A stretch of 64,000 bases of DNA from Haloarcula vallismortis ATCC 29715 (lineage in GTDB: Archaea > Halobacteriota > Halobacteria > Halobacteriales > Haloarculaceae), in the NCBI RefSeq assembly GCF_000337775.1, contig NZ_AOLQ01000065.1, positions 62,001-126,000 of the forward strand, read 5' to 3'. How positions within the stretch are numbered: position 1 is the stretch's first letter; each line of letters begins with the position of its first letter. This document shows positions 17,286 through 25,921 of the stretch, piece by piece. The notes under the pieces were generated by a model. That model made no database searches, was not told where the DNA came from, and was given only the letters and a program-made list of their open reading frames with translations. The translations under genes were made by a program, and so were the position numbers.

Positions 17286-18425
17286 ATGGAGTTCGACGTG
17301 CCGGGCGAACACCGGATGATACGGGATTCGGTCCGTGAGTTCTGCGAGAACGAGATTCAGCCGGTAGCACAGGAGATAGAAGAGGAGCATCGCTTCCCGG
17401 CCGAGGTATTCGAGGAACTCGGCCAGCTAGACGTGATGGGCGTGCCTATCAGCGAGGAGTGGGGCGGGCTGGGCGGCGATACACTGATGTACGCGCTGGT
17501 CGCCGAGGAACTCGGACGCGTCTCCGGGAGTATCGGCCTCTCGTACGTCGCCCACACCTCGCTGGGAACCAAGCCGATAGAGCTGTTCGGCACCGACGCT
17601 CAGAAGGAGCGGTGGCTCACGCCGCTGGCTTCGGGCGACCAACTCGGCGGGTGGGCGCTGACAGAACCGGGCAGCGGGAGCGACGCCAGCGACATGGACA
17701 CGACGGCCGAGCGGGACGGCGACGAGTACGTCGTCAACGGCACCAAGCAGTTTATCACGAACGCCTCAGTCGCCGGGTCGATACTTGTCAAGGCCGTCAC
17801 CGACCCCGAGGCCGGCTACGACGGCATCTCGACGTTCATCGTTGCCCCCGAGGACGACGGCTGGGAAGTGACCACCGAGTGGGAGAAGATGGGACTGAAC
17901 GCCTCACCGACCTGCGAACTCCAGTTCGACGACTGCCGGGTTCCCGCGGACCGCCTGCTCGGCGAGGAAGGCGACGGCTGGGAGCAGACGCTGAAGACGC
18001 TCAACGGCGGGCGCATCTCTATCGCCGCGCTCTCGACGGGGCTGGCACAGGGCGCGTTCGAGGCCGCAAAGTCTTACGCCACCGAGCGCGAGCAGTTCGA
18101 CCGTCCCATCTCGAAGTTCGACGCCGTCCGGGACAAGATCGTCGAGATGGACCGCAAGATCGAGCGCGCCCGCCTGTTGACCCACAAGGCGGCGACGATG
18201 TACGACGCCGGCGAGGACGTGACGCGCATGTCGTCGCTGGCGAAACTCGACGCCAGCGAAATCTGCCGGCAGGTCGCCGAGGACGCCGTTCAGGTGCTTG
18301 GCGGGTACGGCTACACGACGGATTTCGCGCCACAGCGGTTCTACCGGGACGCAAAGCTCATGGAGATCGGCGAAGGGACGAGCGAGATACAGCGGATGGT
18401 GCTCGGCCGGGAACTTGGCCTATAA
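17286..18425 (+). CDS. Acyl-CoA dehydrogenase (short/branched-chain type)
   Basis: A 379-residue flavoenzyme of the acyl-CoA dehydrogenase family. Typical motifs are LGGWALTEPGSGSDASDMDT (FAD/substrate region), LNGGRISIAALSTGLAQGAFEAA, and LGGYGYTTDFAPQRFYRDAK followed by IGEGTSEIQRMVLG with the catalytic Glu. The ending EGTSEIQRM is of the kind seen in short-chain and isovaleryl/glutaryl-like enzymes. It starts MEFDVPGEHRMIRDSVREF. It is the second such enzyme in the window but is not closely linked to the other; the flanking genes (kinase-like, UspA) give no pathway clue. Confidence 0.93.
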   Translation: MEFDVPGEHRMIRDSVREFCENEIQPVAQEIEEEHRFPAEVFEELGQLDVMGVPISEEWGGLGGDTLMYALVAEELGRVSGSIGLSYVAHTSLGTKPIELFGTDAQKERWLTPLASGDQLGGWALTEPGSGSDASDMDTTAERDGDEYVVNGTKQFITNASVAGSILVKAVTDPEAGYDGISTFIVAPEDDGWEVTTEWEKMGLNASPTCELQFDDCRVPADRLLGEEGDGWEQTLKTLNGGRISIAALSTGLAQGAFEAAKSYATEREQFDRPISKFDAVRDKIVEMDRKIERARLLTHKAATMYDAGEDVTRMSSLAKLDASEICRQVAEDAVQVLGGYGYTTDFAPQRFYRDAKLMEIGEGTSEIQRMVLGRELGL

Positions 18426-18440
18426 CGACTCCTGTGGCGC

Positions 18441-18857
18441 TCAGGCGTCGGACGACCTCTCCGGAACGACTGTTACCGGGACGTCGGCGGCGTCGATGAC
18501 GGAAACCGCCGCGTCGCCTTCACGGATTTTGCCAGCCAGCCCCTTCGGCTCGTGGCCCATGACGATGTGCTGAACGTCCACGTCAGCCGCGAGTTCGAGC
18601 AGTTCGTTTCCAATCCGTGTGCCCGAGCGCATTGCAGACCGACCGACGTGTTCGATAGCGACCGTTGCCACGGCGGTGGCGTCGCGGAACCGGTCACGCA
18701 TCTCGTCCCGGAGTTGCATGGCCGTGCCGTCGGCGGTGTCTTCGTCGACGAGGTGGACGACGTACAGTTCCTCATCGAGTCCGTCGGCGAGTCGCACCGC
18801 AGTATCGATGACTGCCGGAGAGACTGAGTCGTTGGCGACCGCAACGAGAATGGTCAT
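18441..18857 (-). CDS. Universal stress protein, UspA family
   Basis: A 138-residue alpha/beta protein starting MTILVAVANDSVSPAVIDTAVRLA, the usual first strand and helix of the Usp fold. The C-terminal half has VDVQHIVMGHEPKGLAGKIREGDAAVSVI and ends DVPVTVVPE. The usual ATP-binding pattern G-x2-G-x9-G-S/T is not seen (the S/T is replaced by DAAVS), so it may be of the non-nucleotide-binding type. It is convergent with the acyl-CoA dehydrogenase gene, 15 bases apart. Confidence 0.88.
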   Translation of the reverse strand: MTILVAVANDSVSPAVIDTAVRLADGLDEELYVVHLVDEDTADGTAMQLRDEMRDRFRDATAVATVAIEHVGRSAMRSGTRIGNELLELAADVDVQHIVMGHEPKGLAGKIREGDAAVSVIDAADVPVTVVPERSSDA

Positions 18858-18912
18858 ACAGGACCCAAGGCCTTCGCGGCCAAATCACTTTCTGCCAGAC
18901 TAACAGGTTGGC

Positions 18913-20376
18913 TTACTCTGTCGCCTTCAGGTTGTGGACGGCGTCGACGTACTCGACGACTTCGGCAGTCGGCTGGATGGCCGAAAGAATCGCGTCAGCG
19001 TCCTTGTATGCCATCGGCGCTTCGTCCCGGACGCCTTCGATAACGGACTCCGAGTAAATGCCGTCCATCGCCGCGGCGAACTCGTCCATGTCGATATCGC
19101 TGTGGGCCTGCCGACGGCTCATCACGCGACCCGCGCCGTGTGGCGCTGTCTGGTGGTACTCATCGTTACCCTTCCCGCGTGCGATAATCGACCCGTCGGC
19201 CATGTTAAACGGGACCAGTAGCCGCTGGCCGTCGCGGGCCGGGGTCGCCCCCTTGCGGATGGTCAGGTCGCGGAAGTCGATGTAGTTGTGAATCGACTGG
19301 AACCGGTCGACGGGGTCGACGTCCAGCACGTCACAGATTGCGTCGCTCATCAGTTCGCGGTTCCAGCGGGCGTACTGCTGGGCGAACAGCATGTCGACGA
19401 GGTAGCCGTGGGCTTCGCGGCCTTCGAGCCAATCGAGGTCCGTGTTGCGGTCCTCGTCGTCGCTGCTGTGGATAGCGTCCTGTACCGTCCCCAGCTCGTC
19501 GAAGGCGTCCTCGATATCCTTACCGTCCAGTTCGCGGCGAAGTCGGTCCTTCCGGATGTATGACTCGCCCATGCCGCCGGTGACCCACGCGTAGAGGTCC
19601 CGTGATTCCACGGTGTCCGGGTCGAACTTCAGGTACTCGACGTACTCCTCGGGAATCTGTTCGCGGATTTCGCCGATGGTCCGGCGGTCCGTCGCCGTCG
19701 ACTGCCAATACTCGGCGACGGACTTACCGAGGTACCGGGAGCCGCTGTGGATGACCAGCCAGTAGTCGCCCGACTCGCGGGCCTGGCCGAACTCCACGAA
19801 GTGGTTCCCGCCGCCCAGCGTCCCAGCGCTCTTGATTATGTACCCCATTCCTTGCCGCTGGTCGGCCAGCACGCGGTCACACAGCGCCTCGAAGTAGTCT
19901 TCGTCGTAGCCGTCGAAGTCGAACTCGACGGGGTCGATGTGCTCGCCGAAGCGCTCGGCGTAGGCCGCGTCGAACTGCTCGAAGACGCGGTTGGCCCGCT
20001 CGAACGGGAACTCCTCGACGAAGTGGACTGCGTCGTCGTAATCGTGAACCGACCGCCCCATCGGGACCGCCTCGCGCACGCGTCGCTCGCGCTCCTCGTC
20101 TTCTAACGGGAGGTTCGGACCGAGGTTCGTCGCGGCCATCCCACAGCCCACGTCGACGCCGACGATATTCGGGACGACACGGTCGCCAAGTGGCATCGTG
20201 AAGCCGATGGGTGCGCCGGCCCCCCAGTGCGTGTCCGGCATGATCCGAACCGGTTCGGTGAACGCCGGGTGGTCGATGAGCGTCTCGATCTGTTCCCGAC
20301 ACCCTGCTTCGACGAGCGATTCGTCGTCGACCATCACCCGCGCCGTGGTGTGTTCGCCCGTCAGTTCGAGTACCAT
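18913..20376 (-). CDS. rtcB: RtcB-family RNA ligase
   Basis: A 487-residue RNA ligase of the RtcB family, which joins 2',3'-cyclic phosphate or 3'-phosphate ends to 5'-OH ends using GTP and manganese and seals archaeal tRNA exons. Ligand residues are recognisable: Cys in NIVGVDVGCGMAA, His in TLGGGNHFVEFG, His in WLVIHSGSRYLGK, His in FQSIHNYIDF and the guanylylated His in TAPHGAGRVMSRRQA. The N-terminus (IMPDTHWGAGAPIGFTMPLGDRV) differs from the more usual MPDGHxGYGFPIGG, so this may be a paralogous subgroup. No intein is seen. Confidence 0.9.
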   Translation of the reverse strand: MVLELTGEHTTARVMVDDESLVEAGCREQIETLIDHPAFTEPVRIMPDTHWGAGAPIGFTMPLGDRVVPNIVGVDVGCGMAATNLGPNLPLEDEERERRVREAVPMGRSVHDYDDAVHFVEEFPFERANRVFEQFDAAYAERFGEHIDPVEFDFDGYDEDYFEALCDRVLADQRQGMGYIIKSAGTLGGGNHFVEFGQARESGDYWLVIHSGSRYLGKSVAEYWQSTATDRRTIGEIREQIPEEYVEYLKFDPDTVESRDLYAWVTGGMGESYIRKDRLRRELDGKDIEDAFDELGTVQDAIHSSDDEDRNTDLDWLEGREAHGYLVDMLFAQQYARWNRELMSDAICDVLDVDPVDRFQSIHNYIDFRDLTIRKGATPARDGQRLLVPFNMADGSIIARGKGNDEYHQTAPHGAGRVMSRRQAHSDIDMDEFAAAMDGIYSESVIEGVRDEAPMAYKDADAILSAIQPTAEVVEYVDAVHNLKATE

Positions 20377-20400
20377 TGGTGTCGTAGCGTAGTCGCATGG

Positions 20401-20441
20401 AGGGTTTGAACCTCACGGTGGCCCGTGGGTGGGTCCCACGG
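20401..20441 (-). promoter_or_regulatory. Hairpins in the probable rtcB leader
   Basis: On the minus strand, between a TATA-like TTTTATGTAC (20450-20459) and the rtcB start at 20376, there is a 7-bp hairpin (CCGTGGG/CCCACGG, arms 20423-20429 and 20435-20441). It is followed by GAGG-TTCAAAC-CCTC (20401-20415), which has the loop sequence of a tRNA T-arm. The role is unknown. Confidence 0.35.
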
Positions 20442-20493
20442 CTGGGCAACGTACATAAAAACCCGCAGCCGAACGAATTGTCACATGATCAAT

Positions 20494-20540
20494 CACCGAT
20501 ATCTCCCTTCTCAGGCGCTGAGATGTGTTTTCAATCGGTG
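20494..20540. promoter_or_regulatory. Nested inverted repeats ahead of the DoxX gene
   Basis: An outer pair CACCGAT (20494-20500) and ATCGGTG (20534-20540) encloses an inner hairpin TCTCAG-GCG-CTGAGA (20509-20523). It ends 15 bases before the TATA element TTTATATG (20555-20562) of the operon starting at 20601. It could be an operator or a structured RNA from the rtcB side. Confidence 0.4.
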
Positions 20541-20554
20541 GGAACACGCTCTCA

Positions 20555-20562
20555 TTTATATG
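20555..20562 (+). promoter_or_regulatory. TATA element of the DoxX operon
   Basis: TTTATATG is 39-46 bases before the ATG at 20601. The predicted transcript would start near 20586 and carry the Shine-Dalgarno-like GAGGTGA at 20589-20595, a leadered transcript. Confidence 0.5.
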
Positions 20563-20600
20563 CTACCTGACCACGCAGGTACACATGTGAGGTGACACAG

Positions 20601-21125
20601 ATGTCCTATCAAGCGGCGAACCCCCTGGCAGACGAGTTCGAACTCGAGCTCGGCGGGGCCTGGACCGCGTACTGGCTGGCGTTCCTGCGTGTCGTGACCG
20701 GCTGGTGGTTCTTCCACGCAGGCGTAACGAAGCTCATCGAGGACGGACTGGCCTACACCTACGGGCCGGCGTACCTCAGGCAAATGACCGGCACGGCACT
20801 CGGTCCGATCCCCGTGCTGATGGGCGAGCACCTTGGCTGGCTCATTCAGGCGATGGTCCCGCTTGGCGAGACGCTCATCGGGCTCGGCCTGATGGTCGGC
20901 GCGCTGGTCAGGCTCGCCTCCGTGTTCGGGGTCTTCTTCATGTCCCTGTTCTGGATCGGCAACGCGGAGTTCGGCCACGGGCTGGTCAACAGCGACTTCA
21001 TGGGCCTGCTCCTGTTCATGACGATGATCGTGCTGGCCACCGGCCGCTACTATGGCCTCGACGCCATCATCGAGAAGACCAAACTGGTCAAACGACACCC
21101 GAAGCTCAGGTACCTGCTCGGTTAA
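20601..21125 (+). CDS. DoxX-family membrane protein
   Basis: A 174-residue protein with four hydrophobic helices (about residues 20-37, 72-96, 101-122, 130-150). The first helix region WLAFLRVVTGWWFFHAGVTKL is characteristic of the DoxX/DoxD group, members of which include the thiosulfate:quinone oxidoreductase subunit and SURF4-like proteins. The start is the ATG at 20601, preceded by GAGGTGA with six bases of spacing; an upstream GTG at 20592 overlaps that site. It forms an operon with the next gene, 14 bases downstream. Electron-transfer or redox function is inferred from the family. Confidence 0.88.
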   Translation: MSYQAANPLADEFELELGGAWTAYWLAFLRVVTGWWFFHAGVTKLIEDGLAYTYGPAYLRQMTGTALGPIPVLMGEHLGWLIQAMVPLGETLIGLGLMVGALVRLASVFGVFFMSLFWIGNAEFGHGLVNSDFMGLLLFMTMIVLATGRYYGLDAIIEKTKLVKRHPKLRYLLG

Positions 21126-21139
21126 GGAGGTGACCACCA

Positions 21140-21436
21140 ATGCAACAACACACCACCGTCATCGACAAAGCGGCGATGGCACTCAGCGGCGGACTGATGC
21201 TGCTGGGCGTCGTCGTCCTCGGCATCGTGGAGATACTGGCGGGTAAGCCCTACAGCGCGGCACCGCTGACCAACGACGCGGGCGAGATAATCGCAACTCC
21301 GATGATCGATCCGACGCTGCGGACTGGGCTGGTCCTCGCCGGTATCCTAGTCCTGGCCCTGTACGGGCTCTACAAGCTCGTGGTCCCGATGGAGAATGAG
21401 GCGACCACGGCACAGCAGGAAATCACGGCAGACTAG
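21140..21436 (+). CDS. Small membrane protein of the DoxX operon
   Basis: A 98-residue protein with two transmembrane helices (about residues 13-34 and 63-83: GGLMLLGVVVLGIVEIL and TGLVLAGILVLALYGLYKL). The loop between them (residues 35-62) would be outside. The start ATG is preceded by a complete GGAGGTGA (21126-21133) directly after the DoxX stop. It is probably a subunit of the same complex as DoxX; I do not know its family. Confidence 0.75.
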   Translation: MQQHTTVIDKAAMALSGGLMLLGVVVLGIVEILAGKPYSAAPLTNDAGEIIATPMIDPTLRTGLVLAGILVLALYGLYKLVVPMENEATTAQQEITAD

Positions 21437-21458
21437 GCGGTTCTCTTTTTCGCTGTTT
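21437..21458 (+). terminator. T-rich terminator of the DoxX operon
   Basis: The stop codon is followed within 25 bases by TTCTCTTTTTCGCTGTTTT, the T-run type of archaeal termination signal. Confidence 0.45.
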
Positions 21459-21627
21459 TGACTCGCCGTGTCGCTCCTATCGATAGAAGTGTTAATGGGT
21501 GCCGTTCCACCCCACCAGTTCCCCACTGACAATGTATTTACTGTGACCATATTAATCAAGTGGGGTAGTTTCTCATTCTGATAGAGCCCACCACAACGCT
21601 CATTTTTGTGGTAGTACTGATATCTAT

Positions 21628-22320
21628 ATGCCTTCGCTGGTGGTTCACTACGCCTTTGTGGGGTTACTCGCTGCGACGCTACTGGGTGCTGCATTCGATA
21701 AACGGTCGCTTCTCCTGTCGATACTCGTCGTCACATTCCCCGATATAGACGCGTTCATCGGCCTCTACTGGCAGGCCGGCCACCGGGCCGCGACGACGAA
21801 CCTCGTCATCCCGGCGGTGCTGGCCCTCCTCATCGCGGTCGACCTGTACGTGCGGGAGGAGTCGTATATCAAGGGCCGCTGGGGGGCCTACGGCGTTCGG
21901 GTCAGTTGGTTCTGTGTCATCGTGTACGCAGTGGGTCACGTACTGCTGGACCTAATTACGGGCGGTGCGAACCTCTTCTGGCCGCTGTACGACCAGTTCT
22001 ATCAGCTCAGCGGCCACCTCGAACTTTCGAGCCAGCGCGGCATCGTCCAGACATTCGTCGAACTTCCCGAGCCAACCGCTCAGACACCCAGCGGCGGCGG
22101 GAGCGACGGAAGCGGTGGCTCGACCACCCAATCGATGGGCAACTCCAGCGAGGTCCAGATGAGTACCGGTGTCGACCCCACCCCGGGACAGCGAGAACCT
22201 GAGGCCGTCGACCGCGTGTTCCCCATCGCCCGGAGCGGCTGGGAACTGGTCATCCTCGTCGTCGGGTCGCTCGCCACCGCTGCTCGCCTCCGCTTCGGCC
22301 ACGAACTCCCAGACGAGTGA
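21628..22320 (+). CDS. Membrane-bound metal-dependent hydrolase (YdjM/DUF457-like)
   Basis: A 230-residue protein with about five hydrophobic helices. Metal-ligand candidates of the YdjM/LexA-binding hydrolase family are in place: VVHYAF near residue 7, FPDIDAF near residue 38, AGHRAATTN near residue 52 and VGHVLLDL near residue 100. Residues 150-195 form a Gly/Ser/Thr-rich loop, and a last hydrophobic segment is near residue 210. Substrate is unknown for most members; phospholipid or lipid-linked substrates have been suggested. It is followed by a CDP-alcohol phosphatidyltransferase, which suggests lipid metabolism. Confidence 0.8.
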   Translation: MPSLVVHYAFVGLLAATLLGAAFDKRSLLLSILVVTFPDIDAFIGLYWQAGHRAATTNLVIPAVLALLIAVDLYVREESYIKGRWGAYGVRVSWFCVIVYAVGHVLLDLITGGANLFWPLYDQFYQLSGHLELSSQRGIVQTFVELPEPTAQTPSGGGSDGSGGSTTQSMGNSSEVQMSTGVDPTPGQREPEAVDRVFPIARSGWELVILVVGSLATAARLRFGHELPDE

Positions 22321-22362
22321 TGGATGGCTGGTCGGAACCGCGGCGCGTTCGCTTTCGAGTCC

Positions 22363-22371
22363 TTCATATAC
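22363..22371 (+). promoter_or_regulatory. TATA element of the CDP-alcohol phosphatidyltransferase gene
   Basis: TTCATATAC lies 22-30 bases before the ATG at 22393, fitting a leaderless transcript and supporting that start rather than the upstream in-frame ATG at 22324. Confidence 0.5.
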
Positions 22372-22392
22372 GCCGTGGCCAACCGGGGAACC

Positions 22393-23079
22393 ATGGGCTT
22401 CGAGGTACGCCGACGACTCAGTGTCGCCGACACGGTGACGTTGTGCAATGCCGTCGTCGGATTCGTCGCCGGAGCCATCGCGTTCACCGACCTGCAACTG
22501 GCCGCTCGGCTCATCCTGCTGGCGGTCATTGCCGACGCAATCGACGGAATCGTCGCCCGGAACGGCGACAGTTCGGCGGTCGGCCCACTGCTTGACTCCG
22601 TGACTGACGTGGTCTCGTTCGGCGCGACGCCGAGCCTCTTTCTTTACGTGTTGTTGACAGACGCATACGGCGGTATCGAGTCCGCCAATCCGGGCGTGTT
22701 CGTCGGCCTCGTGTTGCTCGCTTCCGCATACGTCGTGTGCTCCATCGTCAGGACGGCATTCTACTCGACGTACTTCGATTCTCCCGACGAGCGGCCGGGG
22801 ATGCCCAACACGCTTGGGAGTATCATCATCGCGACGGCGTATCTGAGCGGCGTCACGAACCCACTGGTGCTGAGTGTTGGCGCGCTCGCGCTCTCACTTG
22901 CGATGGTCGCGCCATTCGACTACCCAAAGCCGGGGCCGAAAACCGCGGTTCCGATGGGTGTCGTGCAGACGGTCGCTGTTGTTGCGCCGACGGCGTTCTT
23001 CCGGGCCGGGCCACGGGCGATGCTCGCTATTGCCCTGCTGTTTTTCGCGCTCGGCCCGTGGGTCTACCCCGGAGAGTAA
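22393..23079 (+). CDS. pssA: CDP-alcohol phosphatidyltransferase, probable archaetidylserine synthase
   Basis: A 228-residue membrane enzyme that transfers a CDP-activated lipid to an alcohol head group. The full family signature D-x2-DG-x2-AR-x8-G-x3-D-x3-D is seen in DAIDGIVAR, followed by the G, D and D of VGPLLDSVTD. The continuation DVVSFGATPSLFLY is typical of the serine-using (PssA-like) branch. Six to seven hydrophobic helices follow. The ATG at 22393 (MGFEVRRRLSVAD) is chosen because a TATA element sits just upstream. It probably makes archaetidylserine, a precursor of archaetidylethanolamine; the head group is inferred. Confidence 0.88.
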   Translation: MGFEVRRRLSVADTVTLCNAVVGFVAGAIAFTDLQLAARLILLAVIADAIDGIVARNGDSSAVGPLLDSVTDVVSFGATPSLFLYVLLTDAYGGIESANPGVFVGLVLLASAYVVCSIVRTAFYSTYFDSPDERPGMPNTLGSIIIATAYLSGVTNPLVLSVGALALSLAMVAPFDYPKPGPKTAVPMGVVQTVAVVAPTAFFRAGPRAMLAIALLFFALGPWVYPGE

Positions 23080-23204
23080 GACGCCAACAGCGTCAGCCGT
23101 TCAGTTCCGCTTAGGCTCATATAAGGCTCGATATTGAGCGGTGTATCTGGTAGTTTAAAGTCTATTAATCGCATACATGTGGGGTACGGAGTTCAACAGT
23201 AGGA

Positions 23205-24935
23205 ATGAAGTTCCAGTTCTCTTGGTATCTGTTTACTCCACTCCTATCCGCCGCAGTTTCGCTTCTCATCGCTGGCGTTGGCGTGTACTATCGCGACTGC
23301 ACGGGGTCTCGCTCTCTGGCTTTTTTGATGCTTGCAATCGCGTGGTGGTCGGTGATGTCTCTGGTTGAACTCGGGGCAGCCGACCTTGCAACTAAGCGCC
23401 TCGCACTCAAGCTCATGTATCCCGCAATTGGAGCCGTTCCCGTCGCGTGGCTCCTGTTCACTATCCAGTACACGGGTCAGACTCGCCTTCCGACCCGGAA
23501 AGAGCTGGGTGGCATACTCCTCGGGCCTGCCCTGATGATCTCGCTCGCGTGGACGAACCAGTACCATGGGCTGTTCTGGTCCTCGATGGAGTTGGCCTTC
23601 AGCGGATCACTCGTCGTTTTGGTAACAGAGCGAGGCCCCGCGTTCTGGGCGTGGACCGCCTACGCGTATACCGTGATGGCTGTGGGGACCGGCCTCATTC
23701 TGAAGTTGGCGCTACTCTCAGGACGCGTCTACCGTACGCAGGCACTTGGACTCAGCCTGGCAGCACTCCTCCCGTGGAGCGGGAACGTCCTGTATCTGAC
23801 CGGCGTCTCGAGCGTATTTGACCTGACCAAGATCGGATTCGTGTTCACCGGCGTCCTTCTGGGGGGCGCTGTTTTTCGTCGGCAGTTGCTACAGATCATT
23901 CCTGCCGCCCGAGAAATCGCCCGGGACGAGATCGTCGCGTCGATGCAAGAGGCCGTCATCGTCGTCGACGAACGCGACGTTGTCATCGATCTCAATCCAC
24001 AGGCGAAAGCCATTATCGGGACATCGGGGGCAGCGTGGATCGGCCGGCCACTCGGAGATGTGCTTCCCAGTTTGATGGACCTCCGTGACTCGCCAACCGA
24101 CGACTCCCCTGACCGTGCCGAAATTACCGTTCCCGTGGACGGCGAAGAGCGAGCATACGAAGTCCGACAGACACCGCTGTATCGTGGCTACGGCACAGTC
24201 ACGGGACAACTGATCACACTGACTGATGTAACCGAGCGCAAACAGCGCGAACAACGCATCGAGCGCCAGCGCCAGCGCCTGGAGGTCGTCAACCGCGTCC
24301 TCCGCCACGACATCCGTAACGATATGCAGGTCATTCTGGGGACCACTGAGAACCTCCTCAAATCACAGCAGGCTCAGCCACAACTGAAGCGAATCAAACG
24401 GAAAGGCGAGGATATTGTCACATTAAGCGAGAAGGCCCGCGACCTAGAGCGGTTCGTCGGGGACGGGGCAGTCGAAACTACGACCGTCGATCTCAGCGCT
24501 GTCGTTGCAGACGTAATAGCTGACCTCGAACGGACGTATCCAGACGCGGAGTTTCGCGTCGAACGGCCGGACCGGGCGACGGTATCTGCCGTAGATTTGA
24601 TCGACTCCGCGCTGCGAAACGTTCTGGAAAATGCGGCCGAACACAACGACCAGTCGGTCCCAGAGGTATCGGTGACAGTCACTGGACCCACGGCTGACGG
24701 GAAAGTTACGGTTGCGGTCGCTGATAACGGTCCCGGGCTCCCTGACCGGGAGCAGGAAGTGATCGAAACGGGGACAGAGACAGCTCTCAAGCACAGCAAC
24801 GGGCTGGGTCTCTGGATCGCCTACTGGACTATCACTACCTCCGGCGGAACCATCACGTTTGCCGAAAATACGCCACGGGGTTCGGTCATCACTATTCGAC
24901 TGCCATCGGCTTCAGCAGAACAGTCGCAACTGTGA
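23205..24935 (+). CDS. Histidine kinase with N-terminal 7TM sensor and PAS domain
   Basis: A 576-residue sensor kinase. Residues 1-230 form seven hydrophobic helices of the histidine-kinase 7TM type. Residues about 235-350 form a PAS domain (ASMQEAVIVVDERDVVIDLNPQA to LITLTDVTERKQRE) and a short coiled coil follows. The phosphoacceptor box is VVNRVLRHDIRNDMQ. The ATPase domain has the N-box NVLENAAEHN, G1 DNGPGLPDRE and G2 SNGLGLWIAYW, so it should be active. No response regulator is adjacent, which is common in haloarchaea. The signal is unknown. Confidence 0.92.
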   Translation: MKFQFSWYLFTPLLSAAVSLLIAGVGVYYRDCTGSRSLAFLMLAIAWWSVMSLVELGAADLATKRLALKLMYPAIGAVPVAWLLFTIQYTGQTRLPTRKELGGILLGPALMISLAWTNQYHGLFWSSMELAFSGSLVVLVTERGPAFWAWTAYAYTVMAVGTGLILKLALLSGRVYRTQALGLSLAALLPWSGNVLYLTGVSSVFDLTKIGFVFTGVLLGGAVFRRQLLQIIPAAREIARDEIVASMQEAVIVVDERDVVIDLNPQAKAIIGTSGAAWIGRPLGDVLPSLMDLRDSPTDDSPDRAEITVPVDGEERAYEVRQTPLYRGYGTVTGQLITLTDVTERKQREQRIERQRQRLEVVNRVLRHDIRNDMQVILGTTENLLKSQQAQPQLKRIKRKGEDIVTLSEKARDLERFVGDGAVETTTVDLSAVVADVIADLERTYPDAEFRVERPDRATVSAVDLIDSALRNVLENAAEHNDQSVPEVSVTVTGPTADGKVTVAVADNGPGLPDREQEVIETGTETALKHSNGLGLWIAYWTITTSGGTITFAENTPRGSVITIRLPSASAEQSQL

Positions 24936-24997
24936 CGGTCGCTGTAGCCCCCTACAGTCAGTAGTTGTGTGTCTCGGTGGCGCTGGTGCAGGATCTC

Positions 24998-25774
24998 TCA
25001 AACCGCATCCTCGATAAACTCCGCTAGGATGTCGTTGAACACCCCGGCCTGTTCGACCATCGCCAGGTGGGCAGCGTCGGGGACGAACGACACCTCGCCG
25101 TCGGGGACCTCGCGGGCAAGCGTCTCGTGATACGCACGCGGAGTCAGTTTGTCGTGCTCGCCGCAGATAGCCAGCACGGGTACGTCAATCTCGCCGAGTC
25201 GGTCACGCACGTCGAATTCGTGACAGGTCATGAAATCACGGCGTGTCACTGCCTGCCCGACATCTTCCATCTCCTCGTGGGAGCGGGACAGGGCCTCGTG
25301 GTCGGTATCGTGGAACAGGCGGTCCCGGTCGTGCAGGAACTCGACGGCGCGGTCCCAGTCGTTCGCAAGCCACTCCTGGAGCCCGTCGAACACCGGGAGT
25401 TCGGGGCCGGTCCCCAGCAACACTATGGCTTCGAGCGACCAGTCCCGTTCGAGCGCGACCCACTGGGCGACGGCCCCACCGAGCGAGTTCCCGACCAGTA
25501 CATCTGCGTCCGTCTCCTGCCCCACAGCGACCACATCGTCTGCGTAGGCGTCGAGCGTCGCGGTCCCGGCCCCAGTGTCGATATCGTCGGACTCTCCGTG
25601 GCCTGACAGGTCCAGCGCGACGGCGGGATGGGTCGGTCCGGATGGGGCGTACTGATGCCCCCACACGCGGTGTGTCGCGCCGCTGCCGTGGACATACAGC
25701 GCTGTCGGTCCTGTACCAGCAGACTGCGCCTGTCTGTACGTCGTGACTCGCCCGTCGTGGGTGACCCAGTTCAT
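24998..25774 (-). CDS. Alpha/beta hydrolase
   Basis: A 258-residue soluble hydrolase. The oxyanion region is YVHGSGATHRVWG, the nucleophile elbow is VLVGNSLGGAVAQW (GNSLGG), the acid is probably the Asp in ICGEHDKLTP, and the His is in PDAAHLAMVEQ. A helical cap lies around residues 130-185. The ATG at 25774 (MNWVTHDGRVTTY) is chosen; the frame extends further, but those residues look non-coding. It may be an esterase or a C-C hydrolase; substrate unknown. Confidence 0.87.
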   Translation of the reverse strand: MNWVTHDGRVTTYRQAQSAGTGPTALYVHGSGATHRVWGHQYAPSGPTHPAVALDLSGHGESDDIDTGAGTATLDAYADDVVAVGQETDADVLVGNSLGGAVAQWVALERDWSLEAIVLLGTGPELPVFDGLQEWLANDWDRAVEFLHDRDRLFHDTDHEALSRSHEEMEDVGQAVTRRDFMTCHEFDVRDRLGEIDVPVLAICGEHDKLTPRAYHETLAREVPDGEVSFVPDAAHLAMVEQAGVFNDILAEFIEDAV

Positions 25775-25888
25775 GCACCACGGTTCGGAAGCGGTGTGGA
25801 TAAAAGGTTGGCGCGACAAGAACAGGTGTGAACCGCATTCAAGCAACTCGCTGAATTTTTTTGCCGTATGGCGTATTTCTGCGATGGA

Positions 25889-25896
25889 TTTATATA
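25889..25896 (+). promoter_or_regulatory. TATA element of the DUF7127-cdc48 operon
   Basis: TTTATATA ends 26 bases before the ATG at 25922, the textbook spacing for a leaderless haloarchaeal gene. Confidence 0.6.
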
Positions 25897-25921
25897 CTTA
25901 CCTCGCTTACTTTGAGTTAGT

